Below, in pieces: positions 43,902 through 53,872 of a stretch of DNA of 64,000 nucleotides. The notes beneath the pieces are model-generated. The model saw nothing but the letters and a program-made list of their open reading frames with translations, had not been told where the DNA came from and ran no database searches. Made by a program: the position numbers and the translations under genes. Every line of letters starts with the position of its first letter. The first letter of the stretch is position 1. This DNA is from Desmonostoc muscorum LEGE 12446 (GTDB lineage Bacteria; Cyanobacteriota; Cyanobacteriia; Cyanobacteriales; Nostocaceae): positions 5,286,001 through 5,350,000 of the forward strand of contig NZ_JADEXS020000001.1 in the NCBI RefSeq assembly GCF_015207005.2, in the 5' to 3' direction.

Positions 43902-45035
43902 ATGAAGCAGGATAACGATCTCCGTAACAACTTGAAGTCAATTAGAACTCGCTTAGGCATGAGTCAACAAGATTTGGCAAACCTAGCTGGTGTTACCCGT
44001 CAAACTATAAGTGGTGTAGAGTCGGGACAATACGCTCCCTCAGTGGCCATCACACTCCGCCTAGCAAAATCACTTGGCTGTCAAGTAGAGGATCTATTCT
44101 GGTTAGAGCGGGATTTACCTGAAATTGAAGCAGTGCTTGCCAAACCTGTTCCTGGCGCTCAGCAGACGCGAGTCAGTCTGGCACGTGTGGGGGGACAATG
44201 GGTAGCTTATCCCTTAATTGGCAAGGATGCTTTTCGCCAAGATATGATTCCGGCTGATGGAGAGGGTGAGACTCGTACAGGTACTGATAAAGTTCGAGTC
44301 CGTCTTTTAGACGATAATTTGGACACACTCCACAACACTGTTGTGATTGCTGGCTGTGCGCCCGTGATTTCACTATGGGCGAGAGCTACCGAACGTTGGC
44401 ATCCCCAACTGCGAGTCCAATTTAACTTTGCCAACAGCATGTCTGCATTGCACAGTCTATGCCGAGGTGAAGCACACATCGCTGGAATGCACCTTTATGA
44501 TTCCCACACAGGTGAGTATAATACTCCCTTTGTTCGAGATGTTCTTGCAGGAAGGGAAGGAGTTTTGATTACCCTCGGTGTTTGGGAAGAAGGACTTTTA
44601 GTCAAACCTGGTAACCCGATGGGAATCAGAACAGTTAGTGATTTAGTGGAACGGGGAGCGACTATTGTTAACCGCGAAATAGGTGCTGGTACTCGTTTGC
44701 TTTTAGAACAAAAACTCGAAGAGCAACGAATACCGTTTGATGCTGTCCAAGGTTTTGACTATATTGTTCAAAGCCACCAAGATGTTGCTCAAGCAGTAGT
44801 ATTAGGAGTTGCGGATGCAGGTATCAGTACAGCATCTGTAGCTACTGCCTTTGGGCTGGGATTTGTCCCTCTGCATCAATCACGATATGACTTAGTGATT
44901 CTTAAGGAATATCTCGAAGAAGCACCAGTACAGCAGTTGCTGAGTACTTTGGGACACCGGATGGTTCACTCACAATTTGAAATTTTGGGTGGCTACGACA
45001 TCAGCAAAATCGGGGAAATTGTAGCAACCGTCTAG
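43902..45035 (+). CDS. XRE-family regulator with periplasmic-binding-protein-like ligand domain
   Basis: Residues 6-65 are a lambda-repressor HTH (LKSIRTRLGMSQQDLANLAGVTRQTISGVESGQYAPS). Residues about 125-350 are a PBP-like domain of the COG1910 type (VVIAGCAPVISLWARA, LCRGEAHIAGMHLYDSHTGEYNTPFV, IVNREIGAGTRLLLEQKL, HQDVAQAVVLGVADAGIS). Such regulators bind an oxyanion or small molecule, often linked to molybdate metabolism. The molybdoprotein gene 1.6 kb away would fit, but the link is by proximity only. Confidence 0.85.
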   Translation: MKQDNDLRNNLKSIRTRLGMSQQDLANLAGVTRQTISGVESGQYAPSVAITLRLAKSLGCQVEDLFWLERDLPEIEAVLAKPVPGAQQTRVSLARVGGQWVAYPLIGKDAFRQDMIPADGEGETRTGTDKVRVRLLDDNLDTLHNTVVIAGCAPVISLWARATERWHPQLRVQFNFANSMSALHSLCRGEAHIAGMHLYDSHTGEYNTPFVRDVLAGREGVLITLGVWEEGLLVKPGNPMGIRTVSDLVERGATIVNREIGAGTRLLLEQKLEEQRIPFDAVQGFDYIVQSHQDVAQAVVLGVADAGISTASVATAFGLGFVPLHQSRYDLVILKEYLEEAPVQQLLSTLGHRMVHSQFEILGGYDISKIGEIVATV

Positions 45036-45784
45036 AGTAGATTGCAATTAGGGTTGGTTGGTGGTTTAGGGAAAAATTCTGCGTAAATTTGAATTCCTGT
45101 TGCAATCACTCCTTGAGAATTTTGGATTTTGGATTTTAGATTTTGGATTGGAAATTGCCTCTATTTCCAAAGAAATTATCTGATAGAGCAGAATTCAGAA
45201 TTCAGAATTCAGAATTCAGAAGTAAAACGGCCTTTACCGCAGGCTTTGAGACTTAGTTGTGTACTTCACTTTCCTTGAAATCCGCTGTATCATGTCCCGC
45301 TAATCAGAAGTGAATTGAAATCTCTTCGCGTCCCCTTGTTTCCCCTTCAGTCTAAGCAATAAGTTTTCAACCAGATTTGATATGACTGAGAGTCTGGTAA
45401 TACTTCCAATATTCCTAGAGCAGGATTTCACAAGAAGCATATCTGCTTCTATACATTGGCAGCAATGTAGTGGAAGTAACAAAGGTACGGTGAACCATCA
45501 CCTCAAACCGTACATTTGATGCAGTTTTGTCATTAATCAGGACAAATGACAACCAGAAATGCGATCGCTATTCCTCTGTATTCAATACTAAATCGTTTTG
45601 TTGTAGAGCTTGGTGGGCGTTGGCGTAGCCTCTCGCAGAGAAGCCCGCCGTAGGAATCGCCTCCAGCGACTGCTCACAACTGTAACTCTACAGTGTGAAC
45701 ACAAAACCCAATCAAAAGACCCACCAAACAAACAATTGCAGGAAAAATCAATGATTCACCCAGTGAATCAAATGGTCACAGCCA
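45036..45784. other. 749-bp gap filled with short repeats
   Basis: It contains TTTTGGATTTTGGATTTTAG (about 45120-45145), four AGAATTC heptamers (45188-45218), a GTACTTCACTTTCCTTGAAA motif like the 3' end of the nearby IS630 remnant, and a GGCGTTGGCGTAGCCTCTCG dispersed repeat (about 45616-45650). Small frames here are not convincing genes. Confidence 0.6.
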
Positions 45785-46132
45785 ATGAATGGCTCAATGG
45801 ATGGAAATGCATTTGAAGTATTTATCCAAAAATGTTTGCTTCCTCAATTATGGGTAGGTGCCGTAGTTGTTATGGATAATGTGCCATCTCACAAAGTAGC
45901 TTCGATTGAACCATTGATTCAATCAAAGGGTGCTAGTGTTCTCAATATGTCGCCGTATTCTCCTGATTTTAATCCGATTGAACTTTGGTGGTCGCAACTT
46001 AAATCTTTTTTACGTCAATTCTCTCCAACCACAACAAAAATGCTTGATATTCTGATTGCAACGGCTCTTGATTTGATTAATCCTAAACATCTAAAAAACT
46101 GGTTTACAGACTGTTGCTACTGTACTTCATGA
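45785..46132 (+). pseudogene. IS630-family transposase, C-terminal fragment
   Basis: The 115 codons give the DDE_3 half of an IS630 transposase: a MNGSMDGNAFEVFIQKCLLP start, VVVMDNVPSHK with the second catalytic Asp, and YSPDFNPIELWWSQLKSFLR with the third acidic residue (Glu). The N-terminal half with the first Asp and the HTH is missing. The stop TGA lies in the likely right end, GTACTTCATGAACCTGCAAT followed by CTGCTGTA. It is a dead remnant. Confidence 0.9.
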
Positions 46133-46631
46133 ACCTGCAATCTGCTGTAGTCGTTTTGCCAGCTTATGGTAAGCTGACAAGAACTCAAAAATTGCGGATT
46201 TTTGTCCCTTAATTTATCCAACAAACACTCGTTAATTTAAACTCTGCTCAGAGAAAATAAAAATAAAGCAGACATTGAGTGAAAATGATATTGAGGAAGA
46301 TGTGAACCTAAGTCCGAAGTTAACAGAAGTTCTCTACTGAGAATTTCACAAAATATTACATTGTCAAGAATATCGTGTTGTATCCTTTATATATTAGGCA
46401 TTAGCTGTGAGAGCGATCGCATAATTCAACAAAGGCTAAATTCTGCTGGTTTATGCCTTGGAAGTAACTCTAGCATCAGGTTTTCAAACAAGCCAACTTT
46501 TGTCAAATAAACTTCATATCATTTGAGAAACTTTTGGTTAAGCAAAGTAGGGTTTTGGCGATCGCACCATTGAATGCATTAATTACAACAACCGTCAAGT
46601 ATCATGAGTGCGATCGCTGTTAATCAGAAAT
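46133..46631. other. 499-bp gap, no gene seen
   Basis: It begins with the end of the IS630 remnant. Beyond that it is AT-rich with two HIP1 octamers and no coding frame or clear structure. Confidence 0.4.
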
Positions 46632-48854
46632 TTAAATTTTTTCCAAGTAGGCGATCGCATTATAATCAGGAACACCTTCGAGCGATCGCTTAGTTCTATC
46701 TAATAGTACATTTCCCTCTGGCCAATGTACTTGCAAGTTGCCTGACTGAATTGGTGCAATATAAACTTGCCCTGGCAACTCGCCTAACTCATTTTTCAGA
46801 ATTACTTTATCCCCTTCTTTTAAACCCAACTTTGCCGCATCACCAGCATTCATTAACACCGCCTCTCGCACTGCGCCGGTAATTGCATCTCTGCGTTCCT
46901 GCACCATACTATTAAATTGTTTGCCTCGGCGGGTTGCTACGAAAAAACAGCCTTCTGGTAATTCTCGCTGGGGTGGCAATAATACCCCAAAGTGTGCCTT
47001 CCCATCCGCTGTGGGAAAGTTCCAGCCAAAGCACAAATGTGAACCACCATATTGAAACTGGTCACCAGGTTGCTGCAAGTGTTGAATACCAGCATACTGG
47101 GGGACAGCTTGGGCAATTTCTTGACGCATTGCAGATGTATTAGCAAAAACCAATTTGTCTGCTAAATCTGGTTTGACGCGTCTTGCCAATTCCAAAAACA
47201 CTTGCCATTCTGGACGCGCTTCGCCAATACGTGGCCCTGGAATTTCTGGGCTGAAAATTACCCGGCGTTCGGTGTTAGTTTCTGTAACTCCCCCTGGTAT
47301 TTCGTAGCGAGTCGTGGCAGGTAAAAGCACTACAGTATCAGCGGGTTCCACTAACATCTGGCTGGACAGAACAATATCCATATGCACCCGCAACGGTATT
47401 TGCTTGAGGGCAGCTTCCACATAATCTGGTTCTGGGAGTACTTCTAGGAAATTTCCCCCCACGGAAAATAACACATCTAATTGTCCCTGATGTGCGGCGT
47501 TAATCATTTCTGGAGCAATTAAACCTTTAGTTGCTGGCACTTCAAAGCCCCAAAGCTGACTGAATTGGGCAGCATGTTCTGGGGTGATGGGTTTACCACC
47601 AGGAAATACAGTGGCGTAACATCCCATTTCTGCACCACCCTGCACCCCAGAGTGACCGCGAATTGGCATTAAACCGCAACCTTCCCGACCGACAAAACCT
47701 TTGGTGAGAGCTAAGTTGATAACACTTCGCACATTATCTTCACCGCACTCATGCTGGGTAATGCCCATACTCCAAACAAATACCGCTTTGTTAGCTTCCC
47801 CGACCATTTTGGCAAAGGCGTACATTTCTTCACGAGATGTGCCGGAAAGCCGTTCTAATTCTTCCCAAGATTGGCTTTCTAAAGATGCCTTTAGTTCTGC
47901 AAAGCCAGCAGTGTGTAAATTAATAAATGACTCATCTACCCAGTTGTTGGCAATTATGTGTTTAATTGTGCCATTTAAAAATGCTATGTCTCCGCCCATA
48001 TTAATTAAAAAGAAGTCTTCGGCAAACTTGGTACCGAAAAGGGCACTTTCTACAATTGATGGCACCCAGTAGCGCTCCATTCCTGGTTCGCGGTAGGTGT
48101 TAATCACTACAATTTTAGTGCCAGCTTTTTTAGCATAATGCAGATATTTAACGGTAACAGGCTGATTATTGGCAACATTGGAGCCAATGAACACCAACAA
48201 ATCAGTACCAATCCAGTCTTTATAAGAACAAGTAGTAGCCCCTGCACCGAGAGCGGCTTTTAACCCTGCTGTGCTGGGAGAATGACAAATCCGGGCAGCG
48301 TTATCTATATTATTGCTTCCCATTGCTCGTACAGCTTTTTGGGTAGCGTAGTAAGTTTCGTTAACGGTGCCGCGACTGGTAACATAGAAGCTCAGGCGGT
48401 CTGGTGTAGTGGCGCGGATGCGATTAGCAATTACCTCTAAAGCTTCATCCCAGTCCACACGACGAAAGCCTTGTTCACCGCGTTGACGAATCATGGGGTA
48501 AGGAAGTCTTCCCAAGTCACGCAATTGGGCACTTTTTTGCTTTTGCAACTGCGAGACATCCTCTAACAGCACGGGGTCAAAAGCTGGCATGGTATTCATC
48601 CGCAACAACCGCAACCGGACATTGCACAGATGAATGCCATCTAAAGTCCAATCTTTCATGCCGGTTGTTCCGAGAGCGCAACCATCGCAAACACCTTTAT
48701 CTAGGATATTCCACGCATAGGGCAGTTGGTCACGAGATAGCCAAATTGCCCGAAATACTTCCCAATAATTGTTGGGGTACTGTTCGCCTATGCCGAAGGG
48801 CTTCCAACTTGCCCAATTTGAAGGTGTCCAGTGCTTTTTGGGTTTGGGTAACAT
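46632..48854 (-). CDS. FdhF/YdeP-family molybdopterin oxidoreductase
   Basis: The start is set at the ATG at 48854 (MLPKPKKHWTPSNWASWKPF), giving 740 aa; the upstream ATG at 48908 adds 18 residues of no family likeness. The N-terminus has CDGC and IHLC Cys motifs (KGVCDGCALGTTG) for an iron-sulfur cluster. The catalytic part has FYVTSRGTVNETYYATQKAVRAMG, NIDNAARICHSPSTAG, TDLLVFIGSNVANNQPV, ECGEDNVRSVINLALTKGFVG and the C-terminal Mo-cofactor fold with MVQERRDAITG. It is a cytosolic bis-MGD enzyme with unknown substrate; E. coli YdeP is linked to acid resistance. Confidence 0.9.
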   Translation of the reverse strand: MLPKPKKHWTPSNWASWKPFGIGEQYPNNYWEVFRAIWLSRDQLPYAWNILDKGVCDGCALGTTGMKDWTLDGIHLCNVRLRLLRMNTMPAFDPVLLEDVSQLQKQKSAQLRDLGRLPYPMIRQRGEQGFRRVDWDEALEVIANRIRATTPDRLSFYVTSRGTVNETYYATQKAVRAMGSNNIDNAARICHSPSTAGLKAALGAGATTCSYKDWIGTDLLVFIGSNVANNQPVTVKYLHYAKKAGTKIVVINTYREPGMERYWVPSIVESALFGTKFAEDFFLINMGGDIAFLNGTIKHIIANNWVDESFINLHTAGFAELKASLESQSWEELERLSGTSREEMYAFAKMVGEANKAVFVWSMGITQHECGEDNVRSVINLALTKGFVGREGCGLMPIRGHSGVQGGAEMGCYATVFPGGKPITPEHAAQFSQLWGFEVPATKGLIAPEMINAAHQGQLDVLFSVGGNFLEVLPEPDYVEAALKQIPLRVHMDIVLSSQMLVEPADTVVLLPATTRYEIPGGVTETNTERRVIFSPEIPGPRIGEARPEWQVFLELARRVKPDLADKLVFANTSAMRQEIAQAVPQYAGIQHLQQPGDQFQYGGSHLCFGWNFPTADGKAHFGVLLPPQRELPEGCFFVATRRGKQFNSMVQERRDAITGAVREAVLMNAGDAAKLGLKEGDKVILKNELGELPGQVYIAPIQSGNLQVHWPEGNVLLDRTKRSLEGVPDYNAIAYLEKI

Positions 48855-48924
48855 GAGGCAGTATGTGTAAGTTGCTGGATTCTTCAAGGCTACCGTTTTG
48901 AATCGCAAATGAGTAGCAGTTAGT

Positions 48925-49322
48925 TAAAAATCCTTTTACTTGCTAAATGTACCAAAATCAAAAAGTCAAAGCTGCTTTTACTTGCTGAATATACCGAAAT
49001 GAGAAAGCAAACTGGAGTTTGAGAAAGTCAAAGCTGCTTTTACTTGCTAAATATACTGAAATGAGAAAGCAAACTGGAGTTTGAGAAAGCAAACTGGGGT
49101 TTGAGAAAGTCAAAGCTGCTTTTACTTGCTAAATATACCGAAATGAGAAAGCAAACTGGAGTTTGAGAAAGTCAAAACTGCTTTTACTTGCTGAATATAC
49201 CGAAATGAGAAAGCAAACTGGAGTTTGAGAAAGCAAACTGGGGTTTGAGAAAGTCAAAGCTGCTTTTACTTGCTAAATATATCAAAATGAGAAAACAAAC
49301 TGGAGTTTGAGAAACTCAAAGC
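48925..49322. repeat. higher-order tandem repeat array with alternating 62- and 82-bp units
   Basis: Units begin with AAAGTCAAAGCTGCTTTTAC at 48962, 49024, 49106, 49168 and 49250, so spacing runs 62, 82, 62, 82. Each unit carries AAAGCAAACTGGAGTTTGAG, whose CAAACT/AGTTTG can form a small stem; the 82-bp units add a second copy with GGGG in place of GGAG. A degenerate unit precedes at about 48925-48960. The array lies directly upstream of the molybdoprotein gene (start 48854). Each unit also has TTGCTAAATATA, which could act as an extended -10. No spacers vary, so it is not CRISPR. Confidence 0.9.
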
Positions 49323-49504
49323 GCCTTATTGTCAGATATAACTTTTGAAATAAAAATCTCCGCCACCGTTGACAGAGATTTTAGTTATTAAGCGTTGCAG
49401 GAAAAGCAGAATGATTTTGCAGGTTTTGTCAGATGAGCCGAAAAGCCCATCTTTTGTATTTCCAGGCACTCCGGACACCCACCCTACAAGAATCATCTCT
49501 TGAT

Positions 49505-49813
49505 TCAGCAATGCCAAAAATCTTTGTGGGCAGCGACAAGCATCTGAGCCTGTCTCAAAACGTTTCCGAATAAATAAATAGGAATCTGCCAAGCTGCAAC
49601 GGTAACTTCTTTGACTATATCCTGTACACTAATTGCTATTAATTCATGTTCTGGCGGCTCTCCTTCAATTGCACCAGACCAAGTAAAAGCTAATAAGAAA
49701 TCATCGTCTCCAGGCAAAGAGGCAATCAAGCATTCTTCTGGCGTTGGCTGGCAAATAATTCCATAATCATTTGCAAGCTCTACTAGTCTTTGAAAGTTGT
49801 TTACGTTCGTCAT
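49505..49813 (-). CDS. hypothetical protein, 102 aa
   Basis: A small acidic protein starting MTNVNNFQRLVELANDYGII. It has a helix, a strand pair (ECLIASLPGDDDFLLAFTWSGAIEGE), EHELIAISVQDIVKEVTVAAWQIP and a C-terminal helix (LFGNVLRQAQMLVAAHKDFW). The frame is well formed and stands alone, and it has the look of an intact cyanobacterial small protein, but I know no family. The overlapping minus frame at 49332-49592 is a shadow. Confidence 0.55.
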   Translation of the reverse strand: MTNVNNFQRLVELANDYGIICQPTPEECLIASLPGDDDFLLAFTWSGAIEGEPPEHELIAISVQDIVKEVTVAAWQIPIYLFGNVLRQAQMLVAAHKDFWHC

Positions 49814-50083
49814 TTGTCTTTGGGATGTAACTTAATCTCGGTTTGAGAAGAAATCATATTTTGATATTCATAACTCAAGTTAGTTACTCTGTACCATATA
49901 TTACAAATTATTAATTATTCGGTCAGAGTTAGGAGTTATTGGAGTTAGAACAGGCTTAAGTCCAAAATCTTACCGCGATCGCCAGATTCTATCAGCAACA
50001 ATTGCTACTGTTTTAATAAAACCTACTTTCTCAGTTGACCGTATTCACATACACCTTACCATTTCAGTATTGATGCGCTAGCA

Positions 50084-52300
50084 TCACTCAGTTTGACGCA
50101 GCGTCTCGAAAAATGCGATCGCTTTTGGAGGAATAGCTGTAAACCGAATCAGAAAAACATGCTTGTCAACATCAATTTGTTTAATTACCTTGGCATAAAT
50201 ATGTTCTTCTTCTGTAGCCAGTTCTGGTTCAATTAATAATTTTAGTTTGAGATTAGCCAAGGGTTCTAAAGAATTTAAAGATTGTAGTTGGGCTGCTTTT
50301 TCTGAGAGGCAAACTAAAGCTCCCACAAATACTGTTCCCCCTGCTTGTTTTCCTTGTAAAACGTTGTATTCTACAGGCACTTCCTGATTCAAATTCACCA
50401 TTATTTCATTATCTTCAGGCAAAAACAAATTATATTCACTACCAATACCACGAATGTCAAAAATCGTCACAGGGTCTTTTATGCCCTTAGGTTTTATTTG
50501 TAATTCTCCAGCAATTTTTAGGTCAATATTGGCATCTTTAGAGGTATTTTCGGAAATCAGAATCTGCCCACCCACAGTATAAGTCTCAATTCGGGCAGCC
50601 AAATTCACATGACTACCGATAACTGTGTATTGAGCGCGTTTTTGAGAACCAATATTTCCCGCCACAACTTCGCCTGTATTAATTCCAATTCCCATTTCGA
50701 GAATTGGTAAGTTCATTTGCTGATTTTGTTCGTTTACTTTCTGCATTGCTAATTGCATAGCAATAGCACAGGCGATCGCTCTTTGAGAATCATCTTTGCG
50801 GCTAATTGGCGCACCAAAGATCACAAAAATGCCATCGCCCATAAATTCATTAATTGTACCTTTATACTGGTTAATTACATCGGTCATTGCTCCCAGATAA
50901 AGATTGAGAATTTTGACTACTTCTTCAGGAGGTAATTGTTCCGAAATAGCGGAGAATCCTCTTAAATCAGACACCAGAACTGTAACTTTTCTGCGTTCTC
51001 CCCCTAGCTTTAACCCAGAAGGAGTTTCTAGGATATTGGCGACTATTTCATCAGTGAGATAACGACCGAGAGTTTTTCGCATCTGGGCAGAACCTTGGGC
51101 GATATACTGAGTAAGTGCGATCGCAGAACCTCCTAATGCCAACAGTGAAGGGACAACAGGAATCCACCAACCACTCAGAAATGCCAAAAAGCTACCACCG
51201 AGTAAACCACCACCCGCCAAACCAACAGCCAGAAAAATCTTCTGATTATTGCTGTGGCGTTGTACCCAACACAAAATCGCACCAATAATTGACCAACCCA
51301 AAATCAATAGCCATTCTATCGGCTCAGGTAAAGTCTTAATCTGTGGACGAGCATCTAAGGCCGCACTCAAAATTTGACTAATTAAATTAGCATGAATTGT
51401 CACACCCGCCATACGTTCTGGATCGGTAAGTACATTGCTGCTGTAAGGCGTATAGAATAAATCTTTCAAACTCTCAGCCGTAGCCCCAATTAATACTACC
51501 TTGCCCCGCATTAAGTCTTTTGGAATACGTTTTTCTTGTAATTCTGTGAGGGAAATTTTGATGAATTGTTGTATTCTTCCTCGATAATTTAAAAGTACTT
51601 GATAACTTCCGGCATCCGCTCGTACATAACCTCCATCATCGGCTTCAAAAATTGGAAAAATGCCCCGATTTAACTGCAAGTAATTAGAGTTATTTGCTGA
51701 TGCCTTTGCCGTAATACCTTCAGGTTTAAAGTACAGCAAAGCCAGTTTCAAAGCAAAACTCTCTAGGATTTCATCATTCTTTAAATTTAGGTATAGCAAT
51801 CCTCGGCGAATTTTGCCGTCGCCATCTAAAGGTAGATCGTTCGCTCCAATTTGATGGCGTTGTTTCAGTACTGGAGATGCATCAACTGAAGAACTATCAA
51901 AAGTATCAGATATTTTTTGTACGCCAATTAAATTGGGGGTAGATTCAAAGACTTTAACTAGAGCTTGATGACCAGGATTTACAGGTAAATCCCGATAAAT
52001 ATCTAAACCGATCGCTCTAGGTTGCTGCTGTTTAATATTCTCCAATACACTAGCAAGCGCCGCATCCGACATTGGCCACTGTCCTTGCTTGCGGACATCT
52101 GCTTCATTAATTTCAACTATCACAATACGGGTATCAACTGGCTCTGGTGGGCGGAGGAGAAAAAATTGATCTAGTGCAGCCAATTCCAATAATTGCAGTA
52201 ATCCAGTTAAGCGTAGTGCAATCACCAGAATTGTAATATTGGGAACTGCAAATAAAACACCCCGCCATTGCCAAATTACGGGTTTCAGGTTTTTCCACAT
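50084..52300 (-). CDS. CHASE2-domain adenylate/guanylate cyclase
   Basis: The start is placed at ATG 52300 (MWKNLKPVIWQWRGVLF), giving 738 aa; the 71 codons before it translate CCCCAGT repeats. One membrane span, a CHASE2 extracellular sensor (IVIVEINEADVRKQGQWPMSD, GLDIYRDLPVNPG, RGKVVLIGATAESLKDLFYTP) and three closely spaced spans lead to a class III cyclase domain with VTVLVSDLRGFSAIS (first metal Asp), INEFMGDGIFVIFGAP (second Asp) and GINTGEVVAGNIGS. It should make cAMP in response to an unknown outside signal. The next gene, a DUF928 protein, is a common neighbour of this class. Confidence 0.9.
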   Translation of the reverse strand: MWKNLKPVIWQWRGVLFAVPNITILVIALRLTGLLQLLELAALDQFFLLRPPEPVDTRIVIVEINEADVRKQGQWPMSDAALASVLENIKQQQPRAIGLDIYRDLPVNPGHQALVKVFESTPNLIGVQKISDTFDSSSVDASPVLKQRHQIGANDLPLDGDGKIRRGLLYLNLKNDEILESFALKLALLYFKPEGITAKASANNSNYLQLNRGIFPIFEADDGGYVRADAGSYQVLLNYRGRIQQFIKISLTELQEKRIPKDLMRGKVVLIGATAESLKDLFYTPYSSNVLTDPERMAGVTIHANLISQILSAALDARPQIKTLPEPIEWLLILGWSIIGAILCWVQRHSNNQKIFLAVGLAGGGLLGGSFLAFLSGWWIPVVPSLLALGGSAIALTQYIAQGSAQMRKTLGRYLTDEIVANILETPSGLKLGGERRKVTVLVSDLRGFSAISEQLPPEEVVKILNLYLGAMTDVINQYKGTINEFMGDGIFVIFGAPISRKDDSQRAIACAIAMQLAMQKVNEQNQQMNLPILEMGIGINTGEVVAGNIGSQKRAQYTVIGSHVNLAARIETYTVGGQILISENTSKDANIDLKIAGELQIKPKGIKDPVTIFDIRGIGSEYNLFLPEDNEIMVNLNQEVPVEYNVLQGKQAGGTVFVGALVCLSEKAAQLQSLNSLEPLANLKLKLLIEPELATEEEHIYAKVIKQIDVDKHVFLIRFTAIPPKAIAFFETLRQTE

Positions 52301-52395
52301 AATTTTTCCACATAATATTGAGAGATGAGGGGACACGGAGACGCAAAGACACAAAGAGGCAAAGACACAAAGAGAGATGAGGGAGAAACAATAAC

Positions 52396-52450
52396 TAATA
52401 CCCAGTCCCCAGTCCCCAGTCCCCAGTCCCCAGTCCCCAGTCCCCAGTCC
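52396..52450. repeat. tandem CCCCAGT repeats
   Basis: About eight units of CCCCAGT lie between the cyclase and DUF928 genes and form part of a false N-terminal extension of the cyclase frame. Confidence 0.9.
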
Positions 52451-52452
52451 CT

Positions 52453-53193
52453 TTAAATTAATGGACTTGAAGCGATCGCACTTAAACCAACTGATTTGAA
52501 AAATTGTCTCCAATCCAATCTCATTTTTAAATTATTCGGCTCAGTCCGGCGCAGTTGCACTAAAGTAGTCAGAGCTTCATGCCAAATTCCAGCTTCTGCA
52601 TAGATGGCGGGCAATTTCCACAAATTTGCTTTTGCTAATGCCTCCGATAAGGCTAATTCTGGTTTAATTCGTTCCACCCAACCATCTACAATCGGATTGT
52701 CACTGGAATCTTCAGTATTGCAAACAACCGTCAGATACCAGTGATAAGTTTTATCTACTGCTAATGCTGGGGCACTGTCAGGAAGTGTAAAGCTAACAAT
52801 TCCAGATTTATCTGGAAGTGTAAAAGATGTTTCATAAAATACTGTCTGGTCATCATCAGTGAGAAGGAAAAACTTGGCTGTTTTGACTGAAGATTCAGGT
52901 ACATACCAGAAAAATGTTGGATGTTGACCAAGTGTCAGCCCTAATTTATTTTGAGGAATTAAGGGAGTTATCAGTTTTTTACCTGTTAGACAAGAGCCAC
53001 CACGAGTTGAACCACCAGCACTTGCCGGTGGCGCCCCGCGTTTTGGTGGCTTAAATGTTTGACTAATTTGCCAAGTTTTGTTTGGTTCGTATAACTGAGC
53101 CTGAGCCTGTGCTGTGAAACTAGACTGAGCGAAATTCAAACATAAAGGTAGGGAAAATATTACAAAATATTGAGATGACTTAATCCATTTCAT
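52453..53193 (-). CDS. DUF928-family exported protein
   Basis: A 246-aa protein with signal peptide (residues 1-32, YFVIFSLPLCLNFAQSSFTAQAQA) and the DUF928 domain: PPKRGAPPASAGGSTRGGSC after the signal, LGLTLGQHPTFFWYVPESSVKTAKFFLL, LPDKSGIVSFTLP and YHWYLTVVCN, then a C-terminal helical part (LALSEALAKANLWKLPAIYAEAGIWHEALTTLVQLRR). It likely works in the periplasm. It is followed by the CHASE2 cyclase on the same strand with 152 bp between, so joint function in signal sensing is plausible. Confidence 0.85.
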   Translation of the reverse strand: MKWIKSSQYFVIFSLPLCLNFAQSSFTAQAQAQLYEPNKTWQISQTFKPPKRGAPPASAGGSTRGGSCLTGKKLITPLIPQNKLGLTLGQHPTFFWYVPESSVKTAKFFLLTDDDQTVFYETSFTLPDKSGIVSFTLPDSAPALAVDKTYHWYLTVVCNTEDSSDNPIVDGWVERIKPELALSEALAKANLWKLPAIYAEAGIWHEALTTLVQLRRTEPNNLKMRLDWRQFFKSVGLSAIASSPLI

Positions 53194-53872
53194 ATTTATC
53201 TCAAAATGCCTTGGCTTTGGATTGGATAGCTCAAATTGCCAACAATCAGTTGACTAAATCAAGTATTCCCAAAAGCAGGCTGAGATTTCACATTCAACTA
53301 CAATCAACTACAAATTCTCAGTAGAACAAAGCTTTACCGACCGATATCCCAGACTTCTCTAATACCATTCCCAAAAATCTTTGCAACATCTAAATCCGTT
53401 GTAGGGGCGTACAGCTGTACGCCCCTACAAATCTATCTGTATCAGGTATTTCGTGAAATGCTATAAGAAGTCCGGGATCTAAAGCTTGGAGGCTACACCA
53501 TGTAGTTTTATGTAAATCCTTTAGGCGCATCTTTAGAGAGAAATTCTATCAGTAAAAATCAGGTGAAAAATTTCACAAAAATGTCTTGGTTTTTAGTAAA
53601 CCTTTGATTAGCAGAATAATTTGCTGGGATTTTTACCTATGATTAAACTTTGCTTAAACTTACGATTTTAAGATGTGGTTGTTTCAAGCATTTGGAAAAT
53701 TGTCTCTTTGTTTTTCAACTTGGATAATCGAATATTTATTGTAATCACTGTAATCAACGGTGACAGTTTACCGTTTTGATAAGCATAAAAGAGATAAGTT
53801 AATTAGCGACCTACTAATTAATAGTTCTCAGTGTGTATTGCTTGCAGAAGTTTATCATGAGGAAAGCAAAAT
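53194..53872. other. 679-bp gap between divergent genes
   Basis: It holds the palindrome at 53401-53428 and a decayed AAGTCCGGGATCT repeat near 53464. The rest is AT-rich and should contain promoters for the divergent DUF928 and PEP-CTERM genes. No coding frame is visible. Confidence 0.5.
53401..53428. repeat. GTAGGGGC-family palindrome, copy 3
   Basis: Arms GTAGGGGCGTACAG and CTGTACGCCCCTAC meet exactly. Its inner bases are those of the copy at 56272 with one change. Confidence 0.85.

Noticed and set aside
45300..45482. 60-codon minus-strand frame
   Set aside because: Low-complexity composition in a repeat-filled gap, no ribosome site, no family.
45610..45816. 68-codon plus-strand frame
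   Set aside because: It starts in a dispersed GC-rich repeat and has no family likeness; it overlaps the start of the IS630 remnant in another frame.
48925..49322. CRISPR array
   Set aside because: Units are near-identical throughout with no variable spacers, and no cas genes are near.
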